The notes below the pieces were generated by a model. That model had not been told where the DNA came from, searched no databases, and worked only from the letters and a program-made list of their open reading frames with translations. From Lachnospiraceae bacterium (GTDB lineage Bacteria; Bacillota; Clostridia; Lachnospirales; Lachnospiraceae), in assembly GCA_021199235.1 (NCBI GenBank), contig JAJQIL010000104.1, forward strand, positions 1 to 43,945: DNA of 43,945 nt, given 5' to 3'. Each line of letters opens with the position of its first letter. Position 1 is the stretch's first letter. This document shows, one piece after another, positions 14,439 through 23,425 of the stretch. Position numbers and translations under genes: made by a program.

Positions 14439-16448
14439 TTATTTCATTGTCACGGTCGGGAAGAGCCCCGCGTCCGTGTGCGGCAGGAAACAGCTTGCCA
14501 CAAATTCGTCCATATAAGTCGGCTCATTACTGAGCTCAAGGTATGTCATATTGTGCGCAACCTCGGAAACTTTTGCCTCCGCCTCATTCGACAGCAGGAT
14601 CGCGTAAGCACCGGACAGGGAAGAATTGCCGATATAGGTGAACTTCTCCATGTCGATATCCGGGAACATACCAATGGACACGGCGTTACGCATATTAATG
14701 CCGCTGCCGATACCGCCTGCCACATAGACATGGTCAATCATGGAAACATCAAAGTCCAGAGACTGCAGCATCACACGGATGGCGGAGAAAATCGCCCCTT
14801 TCGCACGGATGAAGCTGTCGATATCGACTTCAGTAATCTCAATATCTTTTACAGAGGCCGCATTTTCTTTGTATTCCAGCACAAAGCTGCCCATGCCGTA
14901 CTGGTCATGGCGGACCCGCTCACCCTCGCGGATAAACTTACCCTTCGGGCTGATGATTCCGCAGCGGAACAGCTCACTGATCACATCGATGATGCCGGAA
15001 CCGCACAGGCCGACCGGCTTCTGTCCTTCATCGCCGACAATGGTAAAGGTTGGTTCCATTGTGTCCTTATCGATCACACAGGCCTCGATCGCGCCGTACG
15101 TCGCGCGCATGCCGCAGCTGATGTCGCCGCCCTCAAATGCGGGTCCTGCTGAGCAGGCACAGCTCATCATGAATTCCGAGTTGCCGAAGACGAGCTCGCC
15201 GTTCGTACCCAGATCGATAAACAGGGACATTTCGTCTTTGTTCCAGATCGTGCTGGAGAGCGTACCGGCGGTAATATCTCCTCCCACGTAGCTGCCGATA
15301 TTCGGAGCCATAATTACGCGGGCATGCTCGTAAAGGTGAAGCCCCAGGTTCTGCGCAAAGACGGAATCCGTCTCAAAAAAGGTCGGGATAAACGGCTCCA
15401 TACGGACCGGATCCGCATCCACGCCGAGCAGCAGATGATTCATCGTCGTGTTGCCTGCAATGCTCGCACGATAGACCTGCCGCGGTGAAATGCCGATCGA
15501 ACCGCACATCTGATGGATCATTGGGTTGAGCGTCTCTTTGATGATGGCGTCCTGCAGTTTTTTACGGCCGCCTTCTTTCTGCTGTTCGATAATCCTGTTG
15601 ATCACATCCGCTCCGTAACGGATCTGGCCGTTTCCGGAAGATCCTTTCGCAAGGATTTCTCCGGTGATCATATCAATAATCAGTGCTGATACAGTTGTTG
15701 TACCGATGTCCACAGCAAGGCCGCATACCTTCACGTCGTCAGCGGCCGGATAGATATCCAGCACTTCGACTTTATCTTCCTGCGCCTTCCGAATGACGCA
15801 TTTTACCGCAAAAGAACTGTTTCTGAGAGTCTCCGCAAGCTTTTTGAGCACAACAAAAGTCAGCTTCACCTTAGAAACACCGCAGGCGGCCTCGACTGCC
15901 CAGATCAGGCGTTCGTTATCCGGCATGGTGTCGTCCAGAGACGGCTCGTCCATCTGTACAGTAACAACCTCGAAATCGTTGTGAAAAGCAATCCCTGCTT
16001 CAACCATATCCGCCTTGGTTTTTTCAAATATCTGTATTTCCTCCGCCGAACTTAGGTCCGCTACTTTCATCCGGCTGCGATATGCGGAAGCGATATCCGG
16101 TACCAGCACTTTCACAGCACCGTCCAAATGCGAAGCATTTTCCTCCGTGGACGGTGCGTCCTGCCGCCGAACAGAGTGAGGGGGCGCTTCCTTAACCGCT
16201 TTAATCTTGCTCACGCAGGCTAACCTCCATCCCTGCGCAAACTCCTCATCGGAGATATGACTGGTCTTTTTCGTATCCAGATCACCGCCGACGAGTTTTA
16301 CTTTACATTTTCCGCAAGCTGCATTTCCATTACACGGCGCATCGATCGCGACATTCATCTTTTTGGCCACATCCAGAAGGCTCTCACCTTCCAGAGCGTA
16401 TCCTACTGTCTCGCTGCCGTTCTCAAATTGAAAAGTCACCTTAAACAT
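14439..16448 (-). CDS. acsV: Reductive activator of corrinoid Fe-S protein
   Basis: A 669-residue protein of the RACo/AcsV family, which uses ATP to return inactive Co(II) corrinoid Fe-S protein to Co(I). Residues 1 to about 85 are a plant-type 2Fe-2S ferredoxin with Cys39, Cys45, Cys48 and Cys78 (PCNGNAACGKCKV). A linker follows, then an ASKHA-type ATPase region starting GLAVDIGTTTVSALI, with SLFIDLGTNGELVFG and GLCGSGIIDVISEL further on. The ATG at 16448 is preferred over 16463 because GGAGAG lies 7 bases upstream. It is the last gene of the first Wood-Ljungdahl unit and follows acsE, which fits its job of keeping AcsCD active. Confidence 0.93.
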   Translation of the reverse strand: MFKVTFQFENGSETVGYALEGESLLDVAKKMNVAIDAPCNGNAACGKCKVKLVGGDLDTKKTSHISDEEFAQGWRLACVSKIKAVKEAPPHSVRRQDAPSTEENASHLDGAVKVLVPDIASAYRSRMKVADLSSAEEIQIFEKTKADMVEAGIAFHNDFEVVTVQMDEPSLDDTMPDNERLIWAVEAACGVSKVKLTFVVLKKLAETLRNSSFAVKCVIRKAQEDKVEVLDIYPAADDVKVCGLAVDIGTTTVSALIIDMITGEILAKGSSGNGQIRYGADVINRIIEQQKEGGRKKLQDAIIKETLNPMIHQMCGSIGISPRQVYRASIAGNTTMNHLLLGVDADPVRMEPFIPTFFETDSVFAQNLGLHLYEHARVIMAPNIGSYVGGDITAGTLSSTIWNKDEMSLFIDLGTNGELVFGNSEFMMSCACSAGPAFEGGDISCGMRATYGAIEACVIDKDTMEPTFTIVGDEGQKPVGLCGSGIIDVISELFRCGIISPKGKFIREGERVRHDQYGMGSFVLEYKENAASVKDIEITEVDIDSFIRAKGAIFSAIRVMLQSLDFDVSMIDHVYVAGGIGSGINMRNAVSIGMFPDIDMEKFTYIGNSSLSGAYAILLSNEAEAKVSEVAHNMTYLELSNEPTYMDEFVASCFLPHTDAGLFPTVTMK

Positions 16449-16512
16449 AGTTTTTCTCTCCATATGTATTCTGTATCACTAAAAACTAACGTAATTGAAA
16501 ATGCATATTGAT

Positions 16513-16565
16513 ATACCCGGAGCAGCATACGAACAGAAAAACACTGTCGTATACTCCCCGGGTAT
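16513..16565. other. Long intercistronic hairpin between acsE and acsV
   Basis: An imperfect stem of about 19-20 bp: ATACCCGGAGCAGCATACGA against TCGTATACTCCCCGGGTAT, with a 14-nt loop. No U-run follows on either strand, so it does not look like a simple terminator. It may protect the upstream acs message or act as a processing site (inference). Confidence 0.5.
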
Positions 16566-16635
16566 ATGAAATCAATTCATTATCTTATCCGCAAAAGCGA
16601 ATTACCGAGAATTACCGATGTAAACCAGAAAATCA

Positions 16636-17421
16636 TCAGATCTCCAGATAAGAATCCGCATACAGCGTATTGCTCTTGAACACGTCGCATGACTTGATGG
16701 TCTCCATCAGGCGCAGGTCGTTCGGGTTCACGATTGCAGAGGTAAGACCCTGCATCATACACATAGCTACGAGAGCGGAATCCATGATCGGACGGATATG
16801 CTTCGGCATACCGTTGGAGTTATTGGAAAGCCCACCTGTAGAGTTCAGACCCATATCAGAGAGCATCTTGATGAATTCAAGGATCTCCATCTGCTTGTCC
16901 TGCATTCCCTTTACTACAAGGAACAGCGGGTCAAACCACATATCGGTCGGCTCCATGCCCTGCTCCATGCCTCTCTCCAGAAGCATCTGGCAGTAGCCCA
17001 TACGCTCGTCATTGTCTTTTGCGATACCTTCGCCGTTGCAAAGCGCGATAACGATAGCGTCATTGGCTGCAGCAAGGTCGATGTTCTCAATTCTTCCGGA
17101 CGCATCCGCAGAGTTTACAATCGGCTTTCCCTTGGAGCGGTTGTAAACAGAGATGCCTGCCTCGATGGCCTTCTTATTGGAAGTATCCAGTGCAAGCGGA
17201 ACATTGTCAAAATTGCTCTGAAGGAGCTGAACCGCCCACTTCATCAGATCCTCTCCGTCTGCTTCTGCAGGTCCGATGTTTACATCAAGGTAAACGGCAC
17301 CGGCATCCAGCTGCTGTTTTGCTCTTTTCAGGATCGGCTCCGGGTCTCTCTCGGTAAACGCTTTGTTAACTGCCGGAGCAGTGGTGGAAAGTCTCTCACC
17401 AATCGTTACAAATTTTGCCAT
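16636..17421 (-). CDS. acsE: Methyl-THF:corrinoid Fe-S protein methyltransferase
   Basis: A 261-residue pterin-binding TIM-barrel protein matching AcsE/MeTr in length. It transfers the methyl group from methyl-THF to Co(I) of the corrinoid Fe-S protein AcsCD. Family features include the start VTIGERLSTTAP, YLDVNIGPAE (the Asp-x-Asn pterin contact), LALDTSN, PIVNSADA and STGGLSNNSNGMPKHIR. It lies between acsC and acsV on the minus strand, 170 bases after acsC. That gap holds no clear terminator, so it is probably part of the same operon. Confidence 0.95.
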   Translation of the reverse strand: MAKFVTIGERLSTTAPAVNKAFTERDPEPILKRAKQQLDAGAVYLDVNIGPAEADGEDLMKWAVQLLQSNFDNVPLALDTSNKKAIEAGISVYNRSKGKPIVNSADASGRIENIDLAAANDAIVIALCNGEGIAKDNDERMGYCQMLLERGMEQGMEPTDMWFDPLFLVVKGMQDKQMEILEFIKMLSDMGLNSTGGLSNNSNGMPKHIRPIMDSALVAMCMMQGLTSAIVNPNDLRLMETIKSCDVFKSNTLYADSYLEI

Positions 17422-17591
17422 GATGGTTCTCCTTATTTAATTATGTATGCCGCCTGACCACAGGATGTTTTGTATTCATACAAACATCCTATGATCTGCC
17501 GGCAGTATAAACAGTTACTTTTTATAAGAAACAACATTTGTCATTTCCTTTTGCGCAAAGCAGCCATTCCATGCGCGCCTGTGTGCATCGT

Positions 17592-18935
17592 TTACAGCTC
17601 TTTCATAAACTTCACAAGCTGCACAGCCTCTCTCGGAGCGATGATGATCTCCCATCCCGGAAGCTTCGCCTCCAACTCGCCCTTCAGCACGGCCACCTTG
17701 CCAGGGATGATCAGCTTTCTGGATTTCACCTTATTCTCAATGTCCTGCTCAGCAAAGAACTTCGCGATCGTTCCCGCTGAGAACTTGCCTGCTGCCCAGC
17801 TGGTCAGTACGGAAAGTCCGCCTGCATCGTTGATGATGAGGTTGCACGGTACGCCTGAACGCTCCAGCTCGCCGGATACCAGGAAGTAGGTCAGAGCGAA
17901 GTCTACCGTTGTCAGGCAGACGGAATTCTCATCCCCACCGTTCAGCGGGTAAATACCCGGCTCTACCTTCATAGGCTTCTGCGGGTCGGTAAACAGGTTC
18001 TGTCTCAGGCCGTATACCGGGTTCGCTTCCGCATAGGTCATCTGATCCAGTACGATGATGGAACCGTACTTCATCGTGAACAGGGAAAGCAGAGCTGCCT
18101 GCAGATGCTTGTCCCCGCCGCTCAGGCGGTCAAGACGAACGATGGACGGATAACCGCAGGTACGGTTGCTGTCCTTGATAGCTGCTTTACGGAACTGTAC
18201 TGCGATCTGATAAGCTTCCTTCACAGAATTTACGCCGCAGTCAAAGATCAGGTTCTTGTTGCCAAGCTTCTCAAGAGCTGCCAGTGTGTCATAGAGCTCG
18301 TTGATGTCAGCACCCTGTACGCCAAGCGTAACACCGGCGTCTGTCGCAACTTTGTTCATTGCCTCGTAGTTGGAAGCGTTTGCGCCGTTCAGCACCGGCT
18401 TTTTGTCCTTAACAAGGGCTAATGCTTCTGCAGCCACATCCGGATCGTCACAGCCAAGGATCAGCACACGGTCCAGCTCCGCTGCTTTTTTAACGACTTC
18501 CAGATACTTGTCCTTTCCTGCATTCGGAGCATAGTTTACATATACCATCTCTGTGAACATACGCTCGCCGATACGCTCATAATCGACGGACTTGATCTCC
18601 TCAAGCTTTGCATCGATCGCAGCATCATCCATGCAGCTGCATACGGTAACTGCATAACGTGTTCTGCTGACAAAGGTTTTCTCATGACGGAACAGAACCG
18701 TTTCGCCGCCAAGGGTGTACTCGTTGTCGCCGGTTCCAACCTTGATGGTCTTCATTGGCGGAGCGGTCGCCTCATTCAGGGAAGCCTTTGCTTCCTCAGA
18801 GAAATACGGACAAGCGTCGATGGAAGCGGAGCCCTGAGCGACCTTCATAGAGAATGCCATACAGGTCGGGCTGCCGCACTCCTTGCAGTTTTTCTTCGGT
18901 GATAATTTAAAAATATCCAAGCCTTTTAATGCCAT
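17592..18935 (-). CDS. acsC: Corrinoid Fe-S protein, large subunit
   Basis: A 447-residue gamma subunit. The N-terminal domain binds one 4Fe-4S cluster through Cys17, Cys20, Cys25 and Cys42 (NCKECGSPTC, then DACPYF). A central TIM barrel follows, then the C-terminal corrinoid-binding region (LVSGELERSGVPCNLIINDAGG). With AcsD it carries the methyl group from AcsE to acetyl-CoA synthase. It starts 31 bases after acsD and has a normal length for the family. The gene order acsB-acsD-acsC-acsE-acsV keeps the methyl-transfer genes together. Confidence 0.95.
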   Translation of the reverse strand: MALKGLDIFKLSPKKNCKECGSPTCMAFSMKVAQGSASIDACPYFSEEAKASLNEATAPPMKTIKVGTGDNEYTLGGETVLFRHEKTFVSRTRYAVTVCSCMDDAAIDAKLEEIKSVDYERIGERMFTEMVYVNYAPNAGKDKYLEVVKKAAELDRVLILGCDDPDVAAEALALVKDKKPVLNGANASNYEAMNKVATDAGVTLGVQGADINELYDTLAALEKLGNKNLIFDCGVNSVKEAYQIAVQFRKAAIKDSNRTCGYPSIVRLDRLSGGDKHLQAALLSLFTMKYGSIIVLDQMTYAEANPVYGLRQNLFTDPQKPMKVEPGIYPLNGGDENSVCLTTVDFALTYFLVSGELERSGVPCNLIINDAGGLSVLTSWAAGKFSAGTIAKFFAEQDIENKVKSRKLIIPGKVAVLKGELEAKLPGWEIIIAPREAVQLVKFMKEL

Positions 18936-18966
18936 TTTATTTTCCTCCTTACGCTTCTGGCAGAAA

Positions 18967-19908
18967 TTACATCAGTTCTGAAATCATGGTTTTGATGGCT
19001 CTGACAGATTCCGGATGCTTCAGAATCACAGCGTCTGAACCTGCAGCGAGAACTGCAGCGGCAGTCTCTACTTCCATATCAATGCCACGCTCCTCAAGGT
19101 TGCCCCATTCAGGCATATCTTCCTCAGAAGCGGTAGACTCTTTTACAGTCCATGTCTCAGATGCGACAGGAGTAATGATCGGCATCTGCAGTGTCGCATC
19201 ACCCTGCGACAGCGCAGCCGCTTTCACACGGTCAAGGGTCGATATCACGTAGTCGAAACCATATCCGACTGCCGCAGTACCGGCATTCATAACAATAGTC
19301 TTGCTGTCAACACCAAGCTGTGTAAGAAGTACGTTCAGCTGCTTGGCAAGGTTGATATCTACTGCTGACTCCGCACCAACGACCTGCTTGTAAGCAAGGC
19401 CCGCAGAAGCACCGATCGTCTTGTAGTTCTCTTCCTTCGCTGCAAGGATAATCGCATTTTTGCCATCCAGTGCAGCAGCAGCTTTGTCAAGAAGCTCAGC
19501 GTCTTTCTCTACGTTCTTGCAGCCGCAAACAACAAGCGGAACATCAACAGCATCAGCGACATCCCTGACGATCTGAATCAGTTCCTCCGTAGATTTATTC
19601 TTTCCGTTCGGGTCTCCGCCTTCGAGACGGAGGCTTAAGAAGTCAACGCCCTCAAATGTAACGGCTTTCTTTGCCATGTCAACGACCGTCGTGCAGCCCT
19701 CATAGAGCTTCTGGACGCACTCCGGCTCGCTCTCCATACCGCCGTCCGTGATCTCGATACCTACCTTCGGCGCGTTCTCTACAGCATCGTCAAACGTGTA
19801 GAACGGGAAAACATTCTCCCCGCCAAGCTTGATCGCCTTATCGCCGGTACCGACTTCAACGGTATTAATTTTCGCGTTAAACTTTCCTGATTTTGCAGTA
19901 AACGGCAT
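18967..19908 (-). CDS. acsD: Corrinoid Fe-S protein, small subunit
   Basis: A 313-residue beta subunit (TIM barrel) that pairs with AcsC and helps hold the cobamide. The chosen start MPFTAKSGKFNAKI fits the family N-terminus and follows AAGGAGG. An upstream in-frame ATG at 19977 would place residues inside the repeat region and lacks a ribosome-binding site. Recognisable segments are VEVGTGDKAIKLGGENVFPFY, LRLEGGDPN, VVCGCKNVEKD and PIITPVASETWTVKE. A 318-base repeat-rich gap separates it from acsB. Confidence 0.95.
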   Translation of the reverse strand: MPFTAKSGKFNAKINTVEVGTGDKAIKLGGENVFPFYTFDDAVENAPKVGIEITDGGMESEPECVQKLYEGCTTVVDMAKKAVTFEGVDFLSLRLEGGDPNGKNKSTEELIQIVRDVADAVDVPLVVCGCKNVEKDAELLDKAAAALDGKNAIILAAKEENYKTIGASAGLAYKQVVGAESAVDINLAKQLNVLLTQLGVDSKTIVMNAGTAAVGYGFDYVISTLDRVKAAALSQGDATLQMPIITPVASETWTVKESTASEEDMPEWGNLEERGIDMEVETAAAVLAAGSDAVILKHPESVRAIKTMISELM

Positions 19909-19940
19909 TTCCTTTTTCCTCCTTGTGGTGGTGCTGAAAT

Positions 19941-20228
19941 TGAAAATTAAGACTCGAAAAAATGCTGCGAATTCCACTATCTGGTCTACATTGTAGACTC
20001 GAAAAAAGCCATGACTCTCTGCGGGGAAATTCTCGCAAGTGAGTGAGTTCCTCTAATTGGCTTACATTGTAGACTCGAAAAAATGCTGCGCATTTTTTCT
20101 CGTTAAAGAATCAATGCTCTTCCTCGCAGGATTCCCCGCAAGCGGGGAATCCTTGCTCGTCGATCATACGGGGATTTGCTAAAGCAAATCCCCTAAGACG
20201 GCGACGGAGTCGCCGTCTTTGATTCTTT
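19941..20228. repeat. Repeat-rich, multi-hairpin spacer between acsB and acsD
   Basis: Three copies of GACTCGAAAAAA lie at about 19951, 19994 and 20072; two are extended to TACATTGTAGACTCGAAAAAA in pieces. Beside them GAAAAAATGC and GCATTTTTTC form a 10-bp hairpin. To the right, an outer pair AAAGAATCAA (about 20105-20114) and TTGATTCTTT (20219-20228, covering the acsB stop codon) encloses three stems: GGATTCCCCGC/GGGGAATCC, GGGGATTTGCT/AGCAAATCCCC and GACGGCGAC/GTCGCCGTC. In RNA this is a four-way junction. It could slow RNA decay or partly terminate transcription downstream of acsB. No ORF is present. Confidence 0.7.
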
Positions 20229-22353
20229 ACATCATTGGCTCCATGCCAAGTGCCGGATGGCCTTTCTCGGTCAGGAACTCAAGTAATGCTTCCGGATCAT
20301 CGCTAACTACGGTCTCGTCCGCAATCATGTCCGTAAAGTTATCGATTCCGTAAAGCTCTTTCGCCGACTCATTCAGGCGTTCCGCAACCTGATCTTTGAG
20401 ATCCTTCGGCATCCAGACGATACGTGCGATTCCGCCCTCTGCCTTCATGAACTTCTTCGATGAGATGAAGTGCTTGCCATGTCCCATGAAGCCCGGTGTC
20501 TGTACACCGCCGCCGGTCATGGATGCCAGCTCGGAGAACGTCATGCCGATCGGGGTCATGCCCGCGTACTCACGGTTCGCGATGCAGACGCCGTTGGAAA
20601 GAGGCTCGATACCGCAGATGCACTCGAAGCAGCCGCAGCTTGTCATCGGCTTCTCGATGATGGAGTACAGGGATACATCTTCCAGTGCACCCTGAGAGAA
20701 CTTACGAACCGCCTCATTGACGTCTTCGTACTCACCGATACGCTCATCGATGACCTTCTCCTTGGTGATCACCTGGCACGGTCCCTGCGGATCCAGCTCG
20801 TTGGTCGCCTTTGCATCCAGCCATGATACAGCACCGCACAGACCCAGACGCTCCGGAGTAACTACGCAGACATGGCTCGGAGAGAATGCCTGACACATAA
20901 TGCAGCTATAATAAACATCCACGCCCTCATCAGTCAGAGTCGTCAGACGCTCGTCACGTTTATCAAACATCGGAATCGCCAGCTCATGACGAAGCTTTGT
21001 ACACATCTCCGGATCAGTGATGACCTTTACCTGACACTTGTCTACAACCGCAGCGAACTCGCTCTTTACCTTCGCGTAAAGGACTTCGCCGATGTGTTTT
21101 GCACGGAAGCCCGCGTTGAAGGTATCTTTGCTGATACGGATACGGATCATATCACGCTGACCGGTATGCATCACACCCTCGATGCAGTTCAGATAGGAGT
21201 GGAATTTACGCTCAAACACCGGCTCGAAGTCTGCCTGCATGCTCTTACCGGCCACCTCTACTATGTAGCCGATGGAGTGCTTGCTGCCTGCCTCAAACTC
21301 GTCAATATCCGGTCCGATGACTTCAATCTTGTGATCCTCGACCTCAGAAGCCTCTTTGGTATGAACCAGCTCGAAGCAGTCTACACGGGAACCGTCAAAT
21401 TCAACTTGCATATCACCGCGGCGGATGATCTCTCCCTCGAATGCGGAAGCGAACGCTACCGGGATGTCGATGTTGGTAATCTTAAGCTTGATGTCACGGG
21501 CTTCCAGAGAAGTCGCGTTGAACTTGGATACATCCTTCTGTACGATCAGGCTCTTCGGTACACGGAAGGTCTCTTCATTCGTGATAACCGGGAAGCCAAG
21601 AGCAATCGCGCCGGCACCGGCTGCTACGATCACTTCATTCAGCGGAGCAAATGCGTTCACAAATGCCGGAACACGCTCCATCGTATACTTCATAAGACCA
21701 GCTGCGTCACCCGGTGTGATGTTGCCAAAGATCAGAGCCGCTCTTACAGCAACGGATACGACATGGATCACAGCCGTGATGTCCTTGCCAAGCGGGATTA
21801 CACGTACATTCGCGCCGGTCTTGTAACCCAGTTCTGTACACTGATCAATAATATCGCCGACCAGAGTCACCAGAATACCCTGTGCCTGATAGCTCTTTAC
21901 CAGAGCAACGCCTTCCTCAGCGGTCGGAGCGGCACCGATGATAACCGCAACGCCCGGGATATCGCCGGTAACAAGCGGTACACCCAGCTCACGGATCACT
22001 GCATCCGCAAGATGACCATAACACGGCTCCTCATACGGAGTCGGATTGTCAATATACTTCAGCACTTCAATAAATTCCGCGCAAAGTGCAGTCGCGATAC
22101 CGGACATGAACGCATCGTTCATTCTCGGATTTCTGGTCATCAGAGTCTTTACAACGCCAAGAGCCTCTTTGAGTTCTCCCAGATTGCCGACCTTTGTACC
22201 TGTTACTCCGTAATAACACGGAATGCTGTAAGCGGTATCCGGAAATGCTACCGGCTTATCTGCGCCATACTTTGCGATTGCATCGTCAATCGCAGTTTCC
22301 GTGAGACCATATACTGCGTCATTTCCTTTAAAAATAACATCAAATAAAGTCAC
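20227..22353 (-). CDS. acsB: CO-methylating acetyl-CoA synthase
   Basis: A 708-residue protein that condenses CO, the corrinoid methyl group and CoA to acetyl-CoA, in complex with CODH. All six A-cluster cysteines are present: C484, C487, C496 and C506 (CIMCQAFSPSHVC, GLCGAVSW) and C573 and C575 (SCGCFECICG). Their spacing is identical to Moorella C506-C597. The N-terminal domain (SIPCYYGVTG, GVAVIIGAAPTAEEG) carries the CO tunnel and CODH contact. The start is GTG at 22353 with AGGAGG 7 bases upstream. It follows the CODH-like fragment gene by 35 bases. Confidence 0.97.
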   Translation of the reverse strand: MTLFDVIFKGNDAVYGLTETAIDDAIAKYGADKPVAFPDTAYSIPCYYGVTGTKVGNLGELKEALGVVKTLMTRNPRMNDAFMSGIATALCAEFIEVLKYIDNPTPYEEPCYGHLADAVIRELGVPLVTGDIPGVAVIIGAAPTAEEGVALVKSYQAQGILVTLVGDIIDQCTELGYKTGANVRVIPLGKDITAVIHVVSVAVRAALIFGNITPGDAAGLMKYTMERVPAFVNAFAPLNEVIVAAGAGAIALGFPVITNEETFRVPKSLIVQKDVSKFNATSLEARDIKLKITNIDIPVAFASAFEGEIIRRGDMQVEFDGSRVDCFELVHTKEASEVEDHKIEVIGPDIDEFEAGSKHSIGYIVEVAGKSMQADFEPVFERKFHSYLNCIEGVMHTGQRDMIRIRISKDTFNAGFRAKHIGEVLYAKVKSEFAAVVDKCQVKVITDPEMCTKLRHELAIPMFDKRDERLTTLTDEGVDVYYSCIMCQAFSPSHVCVVTPERLGLCGAVSWLDAKATNELDPQGPCQVITKEKVIDERIGEYEDVNEAVRKFSQGALEDVSLYSIIEKPMTSCGCFECICGIEPLSNGVCIANREYAGMTPIGMTFSELASMTGGGVQTPGFMGHGKHFISSKKFMKAEGGIARIVWMPKDLKDQVAERLNESAKELYGIDNFTDMIADETVVSDDPEALLEFLTEKGHPALGMEPMM

Positions 22354-22388
22354 TTTACTACCTCCTAAAATAATATGTCATAGATTCG

Positions 22389-23081
22389 TCAGATTTCAAT
22401 TGCCTGACGCTTTTTCTCGATGTCCGCGATCAATGCGTCCGCAAGTTCATCAAGACTGGCAGATACAGTGTGCTTCGCCTCTGCTCCATCCTTCAGACCG
22501 CTGGCCGCGATCACGTCCTCAAGTGCGCCTTCATAAGGCATGATACCGATAAATGTATCTACCCCAAGTCCGACAAACGTATTGCCAAGCTCCACTGCCT
22601 GAGCAGTCACACCTGCGGCATCACAGCCCACGACCGGCAGCTGCGGTACGGAAAGTCCGGAATCTGCCGAAAGGGCCTGTGCAATCGTGACGACATTGCC
22701 AATGTTTTCCAGTCCGCCAAGCGGCAGCACTGGAGGAATCTCCGCCAGTTCACAGACACGCTTCAGCCCCGCGCCGCACAGATCCTTCGCTTCCGGATTC
22801 AGAAGCCCCGCATCTGCTGCCACCGTGACCGGATAACCAATTGCGAGCACAACAATATCGTTCGCGATCAGCTTTTTGATCAGAGCCGTATACTCGTCCT
22901 TGTCCCGTACATCTGAACCATCTGTGCCAAGTAAAACTGCCGCGCCGCGTAGAACGCCGGACACAACACAGTCCAGCAGCGGCTTTGTGGAGCCGGTCGA
23001 ATCCACCTTCGAATTACAAACGCCATCCAGCGCCTGGATGATGTCCGCTACTTCAAGCTTCGGTAATGCAGAATCACTCAT
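22389..23081 (-). CDS. Stand-alone CODH C-terminal domain paralogue without C-cluster ligands
   Basis: A 230-residue protein that aligns along its length with the last about 230 residues of the AcsA encoded nearby. Shared blocks include KDLCGAGLKRVCELA, IPPVL, QLPVVGC, GLDTF/GVDTF and the closing EKR. The three C-terminal C-cluster cysteines of AcsA (C451, C481, C522) are replaced by Thr53, Tyr83 and Leu124. The N-terminal part of CODH with the B and D clusters is absent. It therefore cannot bind the Ni-Fe-S site. The frame is intact and in an operon position between cooC1 and acsB, preceded by GAGG, so it is unlikely to be a dead fragment. It may be a structural or assembly partner of CODH/ACS (inference). 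I know of no named family for it. Confidence 0.85.
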   Translation of the reverse strand: MSDSALPKLEVADIIQALDGVCNSKVDSTGSTKPLLDCVVSGVLRGAAVLLGTDGSDVRDKDEYTALIKKLIANDIVVLAIGYPVTVAADAGLLNPEAKDLCGAGLKRVCELAEIPPVLPLGGLENIGNVVTIAQALSADSGLSVPQLPVVGCDAAGVTAQAVELGNTFVGLGVDTFIGIMPYEGALEDVIAASGLKDGAEAKHTVSASLDELADALIADIEKKRQAIEI

Positions 23082-23250
23082 TTCATTCGCCTCTTTTCTT
23101 TCTTGTTGAATATCATTAACAGGGAACGATCACAGTTCGCAGGAAAAGTCTGATACACGTCCGGTTCCCTGCGGGTCGTTACTTATATTTATACCAACAG
23201 ATTGCATTTTTTGCAACTGAAATTAATATATTCTGCACACTTTTTGGTTC

Positions 23251-23414
23251 CCAGTTCCGAACAGCATTGAAATGAAAAGACAGACTGTGCAGGTTAACCT
23301 GCTAAAGGCTGTATTTTCATTTCGGGGTGGGCGGAACGCCCATCCAGCCTCAGACATATGACGCGCAAGCGGCATATAGCCTGCATCGCAGGCGGTCTGT
23401 GGCATGCTGTTCAA
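23251..23414 (+). repeat. Intergenic repeat element, full-length copy B
   Basis: About 164 bp, roughly 90% alike by eye to the element at 24228-24403: CGAACAGCATTGAAATGAAA at the left, a hairpin GGGCGGAACGCCC in the middle and GGCGGTCTGTGGCATGC at the right. It lies downstream of cooC1, in the gap before the CODH-like fragment gene. It has no coding capacity. Confidence 0.75.
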
Positions 23415-23425
23415 TTTAAAAAGAT

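Noticed and set aside
19941-20110. The GACTCGAAAAAA repeats as a small CRISPR array
   Set aside because: The repeats are short, unequal in spacing and unlike 23-36-bp CRISPR repeats, and no cas genes are in the window.
20872-22347. Long plus-strand ORF of 491 codons opposite acsB
   Set aside because: It lies entirely antisense to an acsB with all six A-cluster cysteines, has no ribosome-binding site and is rich in His, Arg, Cys and Tyr as expected from codon-bias shadows. The same applies to the 390-codon frame opposite acsA (25320-26492) and the 306-codon frame opposite metF/metV (10404-11324).
22389-23081. The CODH-like fragment as a pseudogene
   Set aside because: The frame is complete with its own start, ribosome-binding site and operon spacing, and the substitutions are concentrated at metal ligands while the fold core is kept.
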